Source: Gnomoniopsis sp. IMI 355080 (Eukaryota; Ascomycota; Sordariomycetes; Diaporthales; Gnomoniaceae). From it: a DNA stretch of 64,000 nt. The translations under genes were made by a program, and so were the position numbers. Positions 10,963 to 22,491 of this stretch are shown piece after piece (positions within the stretch are counted from its first letter, which is position 1; each line of letters begins with the position of its first letter). The DNA is taken from NCBI GenBank assembly GCA_027946555.1, contig JAPEVC010000018.1, forward strand, positions 1 to 64,000, written 5' to 3'. Under the pieces are notes generated by a model. It made no database searches. It was not told the origin of the DNA and saw nothing but the letters and a program-made list of their open reading frames with translations.

Positions 10963-13061
10963 TCTGAGGGAGGGAGAGTGGTTGGGATATGTTCTGTTGT
11001 GGGCAAATGAATGAAGCTCTTTTGATCACGAGCGAGTGGACGTGAGCGAGTGTCTTTGAGCATAGGTTTATATTCTGACCGTACAGTCTCCGGAACTATG
11101 AACATCGTCCAAGGGCAAGCAAGGCTGGGGGCATCCTGTCTTTTCACTGCCCAGGTGTTCGCTTCTGCCCAATAGACCTCAGGCGCACCGCCAAGCAATG
11201 ACATCGCGGGCCTTGACCAGGACATCTGTAACTCAATTGACAAAGGTGACCGGATGGGCCGTGATCCCCGTGCTCTCCCCGAGGCGAACTGAGGGGCTGG
11301 CGTCGGGTACTTTCCTGACATATGATCGATCCTCAGTTCGGACTAGAGTAGGGCACCGTTGGGGACCGTTGGCTACCGTTGTGTACCTGCAGTATCGCAC
11401 CTTGCTCGATCCGGGAAGAAACTGCCCAATTGGGACTGTGGCTGAGGGAACTACACATGTGCTGCGGTGGGCGGAGAAGCTGAACGACCAATCCCGTATG
11501 ATCCGCGTCGACCACAAGGGGGGGGGGGGGATTTCGCGCACTTGGGATATTTCAAATAGCGTCCGTGCAAGTCTCTCCGCTGGGTTCGCGGATAGAATAC
11601 CTGGCCAACCAGCTCAAGAGATCGCGATGTTGCACAATGGCATGAATATACATAGTAACAAGATGCCCTCTGCAAGATTGCATGTGGCATGTGGCTCATG
11701 AGATCTCCGCAAGAACATTGTCTGAGGTTTGCGAGTACGAAGCCCACCAGGATCAAGCAGTGTCGTCTTTGTGATGCATTGCGGGGGACGAATATCATGG
11801 CTGTTGATTTGGTTACACCGAGCCTATCTACCGAAATGTCAGCAGTATGCCTCGGCCCGTGGTCGCATCGCAGAAAGGGACGTATATACTTAGAGGCTAC
11901 ACCACCATCTCGAGGCGACCAGCATCTCCCGTTGGATCCTGTATTGTGATCTATAGTCTGAGCCGGCGGGCCACTGGACTAAGGTAAAGCAGGGACGTTG
12001 AAATAAGAGTCGGAAGTGGGGTTGAACCAGACTGCGCACTAGATAAAAAACTATAACAATCCAAATCATGGCTAATATAATTGGATCTCAAGGTCGTTGC
12101 GGGCCGTGGCCTGCATTGGATCTGGTATGATCCGGCCCCACAGCCAGTGGCTGACTGCATGTAAGTACTATGGTATGATGGGGAAAAAGAACCATTCCTG
12201 GCAGGTAAAGTGCACAGGCCAACATCACTTGATTGCTAACACCAAGAACTCCACAGGTACCTGGCAGGGATGGTTTTTTTCCTGTACGCAACCGTAGTAA
12301 TCGATGCGGATATGCATGTCCTACATGTTGTCGATACTTGTCTTCAGCACATCTTCGCACGGAACCTCAAGCTCCAAACGCTGCCAAGAGACCGTGTGAT
12401 ATGAAGCATGGCCTGAGAGCACGACGAAAGTTCGCGCCTTCGAGCAATGAAAAGCTACCTTGAAGTGGCGCCCCCATTGAGTTTGGGACCGACAAAGAGA
12501 CTGGACCGCCACTCAGAGATGCGGCCTACCGTCACTCCGTCTGCCACTTATTAGACACTGCCAGCACAAGACCCAAGTTATAAGAGCAGGCACTCAAATA
12601 AAGTCAGAATCACGTTTGCCAAGCTGCGCAACCTGGCGGGAATTTGATGACTATACTGGCAGTCTGGAGGGGCCCTCTCTCGGATATTCAGAGGTCCGAG
12701 ACAGTAGTCCAGCCAGTCTCCACTTCCCAATGCTCGTGTTGCGCACAAGCATTCGAAACGTGCCTCAGCTGAGACCCGCGTGGAGCTAAGCTGCGAAGGT
12801 ACAGTAGACAGCCGTCACCTCGCACTGGAATGTCGCACTAGAACGTTTGAACCTCAGCTTGCCGCGCAACTGAAGAGCTTCATCTCCGTGGAAGTCCTCG
12901 CATTTGGCCTTGTTCTCTCGTCTTGATCCATAGCTTGTAGCTCCTGTTCAATTCAAGCACTTCCAGGTACTTGTGTGAATCTTTCGCGATTGTGGTTTGA
13001 GATATTCCCGGTCGACGTCGAGTGCTTCTTCCATCAAGAGGCGACCCGTCAATGGGTTGAA
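10963..13061. promoter_or_regulatory. Divergent intergenic region between carboxylesterase and P450
   Basis: Holds the upstream regions of both flanking genes. Notable are three CCGTTG hexamers spaced exactly 10 bp (11356-11381) and an uninterrupted run of 13 G at 11518-11530. A plus-strand frame at 11198-11701 (167 codons) overlaps these repeats, matches no family I know and is probably chance. No other gene is apparent. Confidence 0.45.
11354..11383 (+). repeat. Three 10-bp-spaced CCGTTG sites
   Basis: The hexamer CCGTTG occurs at 11356, 11366 and 11376, one helical turn apart, as three imperfect 10-bp units. CCGTTG fits the general MYB-site pattern CNGTTR. It lies about 400 bp upstream of the carboxylesterase start. 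Binding is inference only. Confidence 0.5.
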
Positions 13062-15117
13062 ATGCCTTCGACCGCATCACTCCTCTCCCTCCTGGGGGCT
13101 GTGTTCGCATATGGCTTATACAATTATGTGCAAAGTCTGCGAAATCAGATAGCCGCTGCGCGGCGCACAGGGCTGCCATATGTCGTTGCGCGTAAGTTAC
13201 TGGCCGCCAGCCCGAGACAAGATCGATGTTGCTGATGAGAGTATCCCAGCTGTATCCCCTTACAACCTCCTCTGGCAACTTACTTCGCGCCTCTGGACAC
13301 CATTAATAAAGCTCCTTCCTAAAGCCTACTGGGAGCCATGGCTCGAGTACGCCACATCTTCCTTGTCCCCCCCCCCCAAAAAAAAGTCTCCTGATGTCTT
13401 ATGCTAAGCCCCATCTTTCAGCATAATGCAGCCCGACTGGGCCTACCGCTACCTGAGAACACCCTGGGCCCGCCTCGGCGACAGCTTCCTGGTCGTCTCC
13501 CCCCGTCAGATTATCCTCTTCACTGGCTCCGCGCCTGCCATTGCGCAAATTACTAGCCGCCGCGAAGCCTTCCCCAAGCAGACTTCCAATTACCGCGTTC
13601 TCGAAATCTTTGGGCGCAACATGCTCAGCTCTGAGGGTGCTGAGTGGAAGATGCATCGCAAAGGCGTGAGCGCGAGCTTCAATGAGCGCAATGCTGCCTA
13701 CATCTTCCGCGAGAGCGTTATGCAGACCCAGGGCATGATCGACTACTGGCTAGGCGGGGAAAAGGGCAAGGCAGAGAGCAGTGGCACGGTCGAGACGCTA
13801 GAGCACGACACGATGACGCTGGCGCTGAATATCATTGCACGCGTGGGCTTTGGGCTCAGGCTGCTGTGGCCCGGGCAGCGCATGCCAGAGGATGCGGATG
13901 CGCGGAGTCGCAAGTATGGCGATCGCAAACCGAGCGAGGGGCATAGTATGACGTTTGCAGACTCGCTCGCTACCGTGCTCGAGAAGATCTTCCTGTGTCT
14001 GCTGGTGCCGCACTCGCTACTGCGGATTTTGCCGTTCCAGGCGGCAAGAGAGGCGTCTGCTGCGAGGTGGAACTATGAACAGTACATGCAGGAGTTTTTG
14101 CGCGACAAAAAGGCCGCCGCGGAGAATGACGACGAGGACGACGGTGTACGAGGTGGTATGGACATTATGGGCCAGCTTGTGCGGACCAAGTACGGCAAGC
14201 AGAAAAAGGCTGCCGTTGGCGGCTCGCAGCAGCTGAGCGATCAGGATATCATAGGCAACTGCTTCGTGATTCTAGTCGCGGGGCATGAAACGACAGCCAA
14301 CACGCTGCACTTCACGCTCATTGAGTTGGCGACCAACCCGGCGGCCCAGCGCGCGCTGCAGGCCGATGTCGACCGGCTACTGGGGCGTGAGAGCGATCCG
14401 CGAGGATGGAGCTACGAGGAGAGCATCAATGCGCTGATGGCGAGTAATGTGGCGGCATGCATGAACGAGGTGCTGCGACTGACTCCTAGTGTGGTGGATA
14501 TTCCCAAGGAGGTGCAACTTGCGGCAGACCAGAGTCTGATGCTAGATGGCGAGCGGCATGTGCTTCCCAAGGGCATGACGATTGTGCTGAACACGGTTGG
14601 CGCGCATCGCAACCCGAGGTACTGGCCTGCGAAGGGCAAGGAGGAGGCGAGTGACCTGGATGAGTTTGTGCCCGAGCGGTGGTTCCGGCCGTCCTTGAGC
14701 GCGGGCAAGACGGAGGCCGCGATGGAGGAAGGGCAGCAGGAGGAGGAGGAGGATTATGGGGGCTTCAAGGGGCCGGACACGAGTGCGCAGCTGTACCGGC
14801 CCGTTCGTGGGTCGTTCATCCCGTTCAGCGATGGGCCACGGTCGTGCCTGGGGAGGAGGATTGCCCAGGTGGAGATGGTGGCCGCGCTGGCGGTGCTGTT
14901 CCAGCGGTACAGTGTCGAGCTTGCGGTGGATGAGGACGTGGAGGGGCTCGGGGACGAGGAGAGACGGGAGGTGTATGAGATGGCAAGGAAACAGAGCCGG
15001 GAGACGATGAGGAAGGCGACTAGCTTGTTGACGCTGAAGTTGCATGGAGATTTGAAGGTGCCCATTAGGCTGGTTAGGAGAGGCGAAGAGCAGTTCTTGG
15101 GCTTGGTAGATGTGTAG
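13062..15117 (+). CDS. Cytochrome P450 monooxygenase
   Basis: Exons 13062-13191, 13250-13346 and 13422-15117 (introns GTAAGT...CAG and GTACGC...CAG) join in frame to 640 residues. I chose the ATG at 13062 because the next residues form a membrane anchor (SLLSLLGAVFAYGLYNYV); an upstream in-frame ATG at 12975 would put a non-hydrophobic stretch before it. P450 signatures are complete: oxygen-binding AGHETT at residues 362-367, ExxR at 425-428 (EVLR), a PERW motif, and the heme loop FSDGPRSCLG with Cys551 as the iron ligand. It is longer than the usual 500-550 residues because of two acidic insertions (NDDEDDG near residue 312 and a Glu-rich run near residue 517). ER-bound, accepting electrons from a P450 reductase; the substrate is unknown. 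The second intron contains an uninterrupted C-run followed by an A-run. No biosynthetic backbone enzyme is nearby, so a cluster role is not supported. Confidence 0.93.
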
Positions 15118-16289
15118 AAGTAAACAAGCTCCAACATTCCACTTCTCGTCTTTGGTTCGTGATGAAACCCGCCTCTTTGTGTCAAGACATTACTCACTGC
15201 CCGTGGAGATGGCATTTTTGGCTGCCATCCTAATCATCTCTGTCATATCACGACAGTACTATCATCCCACAAAAGCATATATCAGGACCCAGAGGCCACG
15301 CTACTCAAATAAGGAATCTCGAGAGCTTTTGTCTAGATCATCGTGTTTCTACGTAATTTATTCCTCTCCCCACCCCGTCATATGGCTGTCTCATCCAGAG
15401 ATTACTCACAGGCGGTCTCCCTTTCAGATTGTTCAGGTGACATGGCGATGCCCGACATTAGATAGTAGCGGTAAAAACAAGTAACAACAAAAAAAAAATC
15501 ACAGACAGCGCTGACGGTTTTGTTTGTTTTGGAACTCGTCCTGTGTAGCAGGCAGTTCATCAGGTCAACGAGCGGCCAAGGACTTCACTTCCTGGTACGC
15601 AATTTTATTAATTTACTGCGGTATGATCCTCCCACCATAGTACATCCATTGCCTCGGAGACGGAGAGACCGAAGACATGCGGCGACCTCCCTAGGTACGG
15701 GATGCCTAGGTGATAAATGCCTCAGGTATTCGTCTGATTTCCCAAGGTAGCATCCGGGAGATCTCACAAATCTCACAAGGCTGATGATAGCTGCTGCTGC
15801 GACTTCCGTACATACTGCATAGTACAGAGTAGTGCATACAGGGCTCCGAAAACAAGCCTTGGACTCCCGCCCAGCCTCCCCAATTTTCCCGTCAGCAGCG
15901 TTACAGGGGGTTCGTTTCGGGTAAGTACAAGACACAAACCCCCTGCTCACTGGCCCAAGCTCCTTCCCTCTCTGAGAATCCTGACCCACCTGAGCTGTTT
16001 CCCGCAAGTGCTCAAGTGCCCTCCCCGCAACGACTGACAGGCCCCGACACAATAACAAGCCCACCTCGCACCACGTACCCCCCCCGTGAATCACAATAAA
16101 CATAGTCACTGCGCTTCTTGACTCCGCGCCCAGTACAGTACCACATCCACATTCTTGATGCTATATTCAGTATCACCAGACATCATCTTGCTTACTACGT
16201 CCATACCGCTCGAATAGCATCGCGTTTGAATCGCATTGCCTATGCGACCATAACCATACCCGTCAAAAGTACAGCATACCCCTCAGACC
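15118..16289. other. Intergenic stretch, nothing recognised
   Basis: Lies between the P450 stop and the SAP-protein start. A minus-strand frame at 15585-16109 has no recognisable motif. Two CCTAGGT elements lie close together near 15,690-15,712. The last few hundred bases are probably the leader of the downstream gene. Confidence 0.45.
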
Positions 16290-17628
16290 ATGTCGTCTAC
16301 CACCAATAGCTTCTTGCGCGGCCAGCGCAAGACTGATCTCCTCGAGCTGGCCGAGGAGGTTGGCCTGAAAAAGTATGTGCCTTTTGTTCCGTCTCCGCGG
16401 CAACCCTATGTCAACTGTCACGATCGGCCACCATCACGGCAATGAGACCATCGCCCCACTTGCTTCACAGCCCGATGCGCGGCCTTTGCACGCGACAACA
16501 ACGGCGAGCTGTGCGCGCCAAGAGAACTTCTACGCGTTGCTCGCAACTGCATGCTGCGAATATGGTTCTTCTTTTGCAAACAGAATTTCTGCGACTCTAC
16601 GTGCTAACGCGTCATGATGTACCAGTACCGATGGCATGAAGAAGAATGACCTCGAGGTCGCCCTCGACGGGTATCTCACGGAGCACCAGAATTACAGCTC
16701 CCACCCCAAGGCTGCGCCTTTTTATCAATCGCGCGCTCGCGCGATAGGCTCACCGGTGAAGAAGGACATTTCTGCCGAGCCAAAGAAGCGCAGGGCTGCA
16801 AAGGCTGCAGAGCAAGCCATCAGCGCATCTGCCGAGTAAGTCGGGCTGTTTATTTTCCCCTGGCGCCCAGTCGCACCCCACATGATGTAGCGTACACAAA
16901 GACCCTGCGCTGACTGACACATGGATTGTAATAGCGATGATTCGGAGCTTCCTTCTGCCTCTGCCACGCCTGGACGCGCTCTCGCACTTGCGCGGCGCAT
17001 TCCTCTGCCCTCCACACCTGCTGATGTCGCACGCGTCGTCGATGAGCGCACCCTCGCCCTACGAGAGCGCGTCTCATCTCTGTATGAGGAGTCGGGCATC
17101 AGGGAGGTCACATACAATACGCGCGACACGCTGTCTACGGTAACCTCGATCATCTTCACTATCGCCGCGTTCGAGCTGTACCATCTGCGCAAGGAGGTCC
17201 TGCCTGACCGATACGCGTTCACCATTCCCGCCGTCAAGGCCATCGGAACTCCAGACTATCCCGTCGAGGTGCCGGATCTGTTCTGCGTGTTGACAAGCAG
17301 GTTCTGGTACCCCGTCTTGCTGTGGACTTTTACCAGCGTGATCGTGCCCGCATTCTTTGGGTTCTACTTCAATCTCTCTGCTGCGCACGCGTCTGGGAAT
17401 CGCAAACGATCCCAACCCAGCTTCTCGGTCGATCCGTTGACTTTCAGCATCGCCAAGGCCGTCATTACGTACGTGGTCTACCAGCAAGGCGTCACTTTTG
17501 GTGGATGGGTTGATCAGAACTCCGTCGCGCGCATCAATTCGGCAATCTACGGCGGATGGAAAGGTGTGATAACTGGCGCTTTCATCAGCGGCGTGGCTAG
17601 TTTCTACGATGCTGTGCTCACGAAGTAG
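16290..17628 (+). CDS. SAP-domain-like integral membrane protein
   Basis: Exons 16290-16372, 16626-16835 and 16935-17628 join in frame to 328 residues; introns are 253 and 99 bp with GTATGT/GTAAGT donors and CAG/TAG acceptors. The first intron brings together KTDLLELAEEVGLK and MKKNDLEVALDGYL, which together look like a SAP motif (leucines spaced around a central Gly). A basic stretch follows (EPKKRRAAKAAEQA). The C-terminal half has hydrophobic segments near VTSIIFTIAAFELY, WYPVLLWTFTSVIVPAFFGF and ITGAFISGVASFYDAV. In fungi this combination (N-terminal SAP, C-terminal membrane segments) occurs in uncharacterised proteins possibly of the nuclear envelope or mitochondrial outer membrane; the location is inference. 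No catalytic motif is visible. Confidence 0.8.
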
Positions 17629-18647
17629 TCGATCTGATGATATGCTGCCGATGATCAGCTCAGATTGTACATGTGCTGCTCGTCACCTACTCGCCAAGAG
17701 TACTTGCAGCAAAATCATCGGTCTTTCCACAGCTTCATACGCTTCGTATATGCAGAGGAATTGCTTTCCAGGACAAGGCGTTTACGGCGTTCCGGCGTCG
17801 CGGCCTCTGGCTGGTCTTGCGCGCAAGATACCTCTTATGTTTTCCAATTGCGAATCGATTTCTAGCTCGAAAACCTTCTACGCAGAATCTATCTTAAGGG
17901 GTTGACACACATTTGTCTGCTCCTCAAGATCCTGGATTTATCGCTTGCTTTCTGGCGTACAGAAGTCCCGTGGTTACCATTCAATTTTCATGGTTGGGGG
18001 AACGGGTGGGGGGCTCAGGTGGCAGGATTTCCCAGAACGCCTTCTTTTTCTTTTTCTATATAATGGGCGTGGGATTGATTTGTCCGTTCGTGCGCGGCTT
18101 TCCAATCTTTCTTTTGGACCGGGAGTACGATCTTGAACGACGAGGACGTGGTTTGGAACGGAGACACAAGGCAGGGTCTCGAAGCATCCAGTGCTCAGCG
18201 GCATGCGTACTTCATCATCTTTACGGGTTTTTGTGAGAGGTAGATCACAGGCACTTGGGAAGTAGCTTTCTATCAGATCAAATGCTGGGACTTGGGGGGG
18301 ATGGGCTTCACATAGGTCGGATCGTTTTATGAAATTCTGTTGATACCTCAGTGCTCCGTGGCTCTTTGTGCTGATTCGTGTCGGGGTTTGCCTGAGACAC
18401 GCAGCTGCTTTAGCGATGGCGCACTCGGTGCGATCCGAAGCGCGGCATTCACTTTTGGCTCAGGCAGACCGGACAGGCAACGTTCATTTTGGTGCCTTAC
18501 ATTGGAATGGAGGAAGAATAGTATCTTATTTTCTTCCCTATTTTTGCCTTCGAACGGCGTGGCAGTGGCTTTCAACTCGGGCCGAATGGCAACCGCATGC
18601 ATTGTGCGAGGAGCAGGCACAGCATGACCGCTCTTATAGGCCGTTGC

Positions 18648-18685
18648 GGCAATGTAAGCAGGCCTTTGTGGCAATGTAAGCAGGC
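18648..18685. repeat. 16-bp direct repeat pair
   Basis: GGCAATGTAAGCAGGC occurs exactly at 18648-18663 and again at 18670-18685, with a 6-bp spacer. No function is assigned. Confidence 0.8.
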
Positions 18686-21327
18686 GCATTCATATTTTAG
18701 TTTTTCGGAGGCGCATTGAAACTGATGCCATGGTTTGCATCTCTAGAGGCCGCCACCAGGTACCTCAGGTACTTGATGCACGACATCCTGCATGGAAAAA
18801 AAATTGGGCTGCGGAACTGCCGTCATCGCGCCGCGCGGTCGCGGGCAAGTTTGATATACTGACAATGCTCGCGAACAAACGAACATGTTTACCTATAGTC
18901 GTGCCTAGTGTGGGTAGATATTACAAGTAGACGCTAGGGACTCAGGTAGGCGCTACTACCATATCGGATACAGAGGCGGCATTTCACTAGGTAATCAGGC
19001 ACCTTGGACCTTCAAGAGTGTCATATTCAATGCCCGAGAGGGGATGTGTGCAGACTACCTGGTATGTGGCTTACGGAGGGAGGTTCATGCCATTTCTCCT
19101 TTTCCTTTCTTTTCTTCTTCTTATTTTCCTATTTTTCTTGGCTCTCTCCTGCAATGATGGAAAGCATCCTTGCTTTACTGAACCAACCCTTCCCAAGGCG
19201 TAGTGCATTACTATTTTAGTTTATGCCACTTGCCATTTGCATTACGAGTGACGGGCGTTGGACTTGGAGGGAGGTTCATGCAACGTTATTGGATCATCAC
19301 CATTATTATGCGGGTTGGTCCATGGTTACCATAGTAATATCGAATATTGTTGGTTGCACACATAGAGGTGGAGCTTGGCCCGAGAGGAAAAGACACATAC
19401 ATAGTACACTTTCGGCAAGATTGCCAAGGACTGTTGGGTGAGTGACATTGTTTGTATAAAACACGCTGCCAATCCTTTTCAATGTGGTACATGATCACCA
19501 TTGTCGCAGCGTTTATCAATTGCAAGTGGAACTTCCTGATGAATCTTGAATCGTGAATCGTCACCGCTCATATGATGGGTAGTGTAATTGACTTTTCTCC
19601 CTTTCTACCGAGCCTGATGCGTGCATGGTTGGGACGGATCAAGAGCAATCTGCAGTTGCTTGTGCTTTTCCCCCGGTTTGCCGTGAGTAAGGAGGAAGCC
19701 ATATTCAGCAAGCTTTCTTTCATGCGGCAGAATTGCTCTAAGAATGGAGGGATATTACGTAGGGGGTAGGTGGCAATGAATTGAGACCAAATCTCATAAC
19801 CAGAAATTAGCGAAACTCTACGGTCCTTTGACAAGTCTTGACCGAATTCTGGCCCATGCTTCGTGACCTTCTCAGGCCTGACAGGGCCGACTGGATGACG
19901 AAAGACATAAGACTGCAAACCTGATTTTGGGTGATGATAAACAGTGAGGCGGACGAAGCCCAACAGGACCATGAGCCCGGAAGATCTGACACCAGCCCCC
20001 CGAGCCAACCACATGGCGGTGATGGCCCATGGGCAGGCTCGATTTCAGCCCAGCCCCCCACCTGCCGCCGAGAAGGACTTGGAAGCACCGGTGACCATGT
20101 GGGCCCCCTTTTTTTCTGTTATCATTGACCCCTCCTCCGCCTACTGCCCTTGCGTGCCTACCTACCTAAGGTACCTACGGATACCTAGTACGCCCGCCGC
20201 CAAGCCCGCTTACACCAAAAAACCCCCCCACAAGAAGCTTCTCGTCGCCAAAGCCTCGCCTTGATTTTCTGATTCCAGCTCGGTCTCCTCCGTCGTCCTC
20301 TTCATCAGCCCTCTTGTTACTTTACTGCTGCTGCGCCTTGGACAACGTTGCATGATCTAGACCACCTGCAGCTAGGGACCACCGACAGGCCCCCGTATTA
20401 CACGACAAATAAAATCGCGAACAAGCTTTCTATCTATATTTTATCTCTTGCGCTTTTAAGGTTCCGGTCATAAGCAAGTGTAGAAAAGGACTGAGCGGGA
20501 CTTTTGGCATTATTACGATTCGGCGCATTCAACGACACATCCACGTTGCGCGAGAGAGAAGGGGGCAACTTATTCCGCAAGGACACGGCAATTGGACTTT
20601 GGTCTGACCTAAGTCTGAACGAGACGATACAGAGACCCCGAAACGAACGATATCTTTGAGAATTGTGCAGATCATCCGCCCTGCACCAATCCACCTGCGG
20701 CTTTCTTCCTAGGCTGCTCTACTGCGAACCATCGTCAGCGGCTTCTGGCCCCGTTCCGTTCCCCGACCCAAATCTTCGATCTGCTAGGTACCTAGGTAGC
20801 TGGGAGAAAAGGATCGTATTCGCCCCGTGGCTTGTTGGCACCAGCAACAGCAACTGCAACAGCATCTGAGATTCGGGGTTTATTCGAGGTAGGTGCGACC
20901 AGGAACAACACTTGACGCCGCACAATAGACAAGCTCGCTGTTCGTTGCTGCCAGATCCCCGCCATCACCTCACCGTCATTAACCAACCTCCAACGCTCCA
21001 TTCACATGTGACTTCTTTCTGTTTTCTCCAGGTCACCACATTCGCTACCTCTTTGTCTCCGCCCCCATCGTCTGTCACCCCACTGGAGCCCGTGTGACGG
21101 CCCTCACCATTTCTCGTTCTACTCTGTTTTCCAACGCAGACTCTTGTTGACATAAATTTGCGCGTTCCTTGCAGATCCCCCAAAGGGTCCAGCTCCACTT
21201 CAGGTTCCAGAGACTGAGACACCATCCCACCTTGTCCGCACCCCCGGGATTTGCAGCACCGACCGAATCTCCCGGCGACAACTAGCAGATACGTCTCTTC
21301 GAAAAGCTCATACCCTTACCTTGCCTC

Positions 21328-21358
21328 TCTCGCTCTCTCTCTCTCTCTCACACACACA
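21328..21358. repeat. CT/CA microsatellite in the leader of the 21369 gene
   Basis: A run of CT dinucleotides passes directly into CA dinucleotides a few bases upstream of the ATG at 21369. Pyrimidine tracts are common in leaders of filamentous fungi; its length may vary between strains. Confidence 0.7.
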
Positions 21359-21368
21359 TCATTCCATC

Positions 21369-22491
21369 ATGAGTCTTGCCAGCACGGCACCCTTGCAGAG
21401 TGGCACATCCGTCCCGTCACTAGCAGAGCCATTTGAGCCAACATCATCCCAAAAGAGTGACAAGGTATGCAAGCCAGCTTGCCTATCCCGGCCCTGCAGG
21501 TGAAGCTAACGAGACCGGGAAGAAAACCAAAATGCGAGGACTGTTCGGCATCGGCAAAAAGAAGCCAGACGACTCCGCTCAGCCAGTGTCGAGATCAGAT
21601 CCCGCCTCGAACATCTCACGCCGATCCACCGCCTCACCTATCCGCACAGAGCGTACCATCCCGGCCATGCCTTCCTCGCCCAGCCGCGGGCTCTCCTCTT
21701 CGCCGGGACTGTCCTCACCAGCCGGTAGCCAGATCTTCGAGCGGGATGTGCAAGAAGCTGTCCTCATCCCGAACTCTCCTGCCATCCCTAGCCATATCAA
21801 GACCGAAGATTACGTCCCACCCGTCCTCGACGCCTCGTCCGAGGCTATCACCGACAACCACCTCGACCCCGACTCCGTCGAGATCATTACTCACGCGAAT
21901 CACCAGCCGGCCGGTCTCAATGTGACAGGACCCTCGGATCATACTTCCAACGGCAGCTGGCAGGATGATCTCGCTGCGAGCCTGACAGCAGCAGACTTCA
22001 GGCCCGCGGCCGATTTGACCGAGTCGGGCAGTAATTACGGTAGTCTGGACAGCGCGGATGTGCGCCGGCTGAGCTTCATTAGCTTCGCGGATGTCGTACA
22101 GGCCGAACACCAGGGCCATGCGGGGATGGGCGGCTCGCGAGAGTCAATCCATCTTGGAGGTCTTACGAGCTTGTCTTCCATGGGTAACATAGACCACCGC
22201 TCCCCTTCTCCGATCCGCTCTCCAGTATCGTCCACCACCGGGGACCCGGCCACGAGCTCGCCCAACAGCAAGCCCGTCTCGCTAAGGGGCAACGAAACCT
22301 CGCCCAGCAGGAAACCAATCGGCAGTCCGGTGTCGGCAAGCCTGTCCATGTCCCCGATCCCTCCTATGGGTATTCCCGGCGAAATCGCGGTGGAGACGAT
22401 GGCACAGGCTTTGAAGAAGACCGAGTCTGGGGACCTTAGCGGCGGCTTGAAGAGCCACCCGACCAGTCCCATCGATGTGCCGTCGCGTTAG
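21369..22491 (+). CDS. Conserved fungal Ser/Pro-rich protein of unknown function
   Basis: Exon 1 starts with ATG at 21369 (32 codons, MSLASTAP...SQKSDK) and ends at a GTATGC donor at 21465. The main exon runs to the TAG at 22489-22491 and contains MRGLFGIGKKK, many SP/SPS dipeptides, an IKTEDYVPP segment, and the motif DVRRLSFISFADVVQAEH, which I recognise as a conserved block of uncharacterised fungal proteins. A 35-bp intron ending at the CAG before 21500 would break the frame. The frame is kept only with a GAG or AAG acceptor (introns of 49 or 57 bp), joining SDK to TGKKTKM or KTKM. Alternatively, translation starts at the ATG at 21532. It lacks signal peptide and membrane segments. Likely phosphorylated and disordered; no function is assigned. 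Confidence 0.72.

Larger units (their letters stand above)
17629..21368. other. 3.7-kb intergenic stretch with small repeats
   Basis: No gene recognised. It contains a 16-bp direct repeat at 18648/18670, a long pyrimidine tract near 19,093-19,145, clustered CCTAGGT/TACCTAGG elements around 20,160-20,190 and 20,785-20,798, and a (CT)n(CA)n microsatellite just before the next gene. The final ~900 bp are pyrimidine-rich and are probably the leader of the 21369 gene. Short frames (for example 19944-20264) are proline/alanine-rich and look like chance. Confidence 0.45.

Noticed and set aside
11198..11701. 167-codon plus-strand frame between esterase and P450
   Set aside because: Runs across the G-run and the tandem CCGTTG units; no recognisable domain.
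14412..15045. Long frames antisense to the P450
   Set aside because: Shadow frames of a GC-rich coding exon.
21328..21358. CT/CA run considered as a regulatory GAGA-type element
   Set aside because: A simple microsatellite in a pyrimidine-rich leader explains it.
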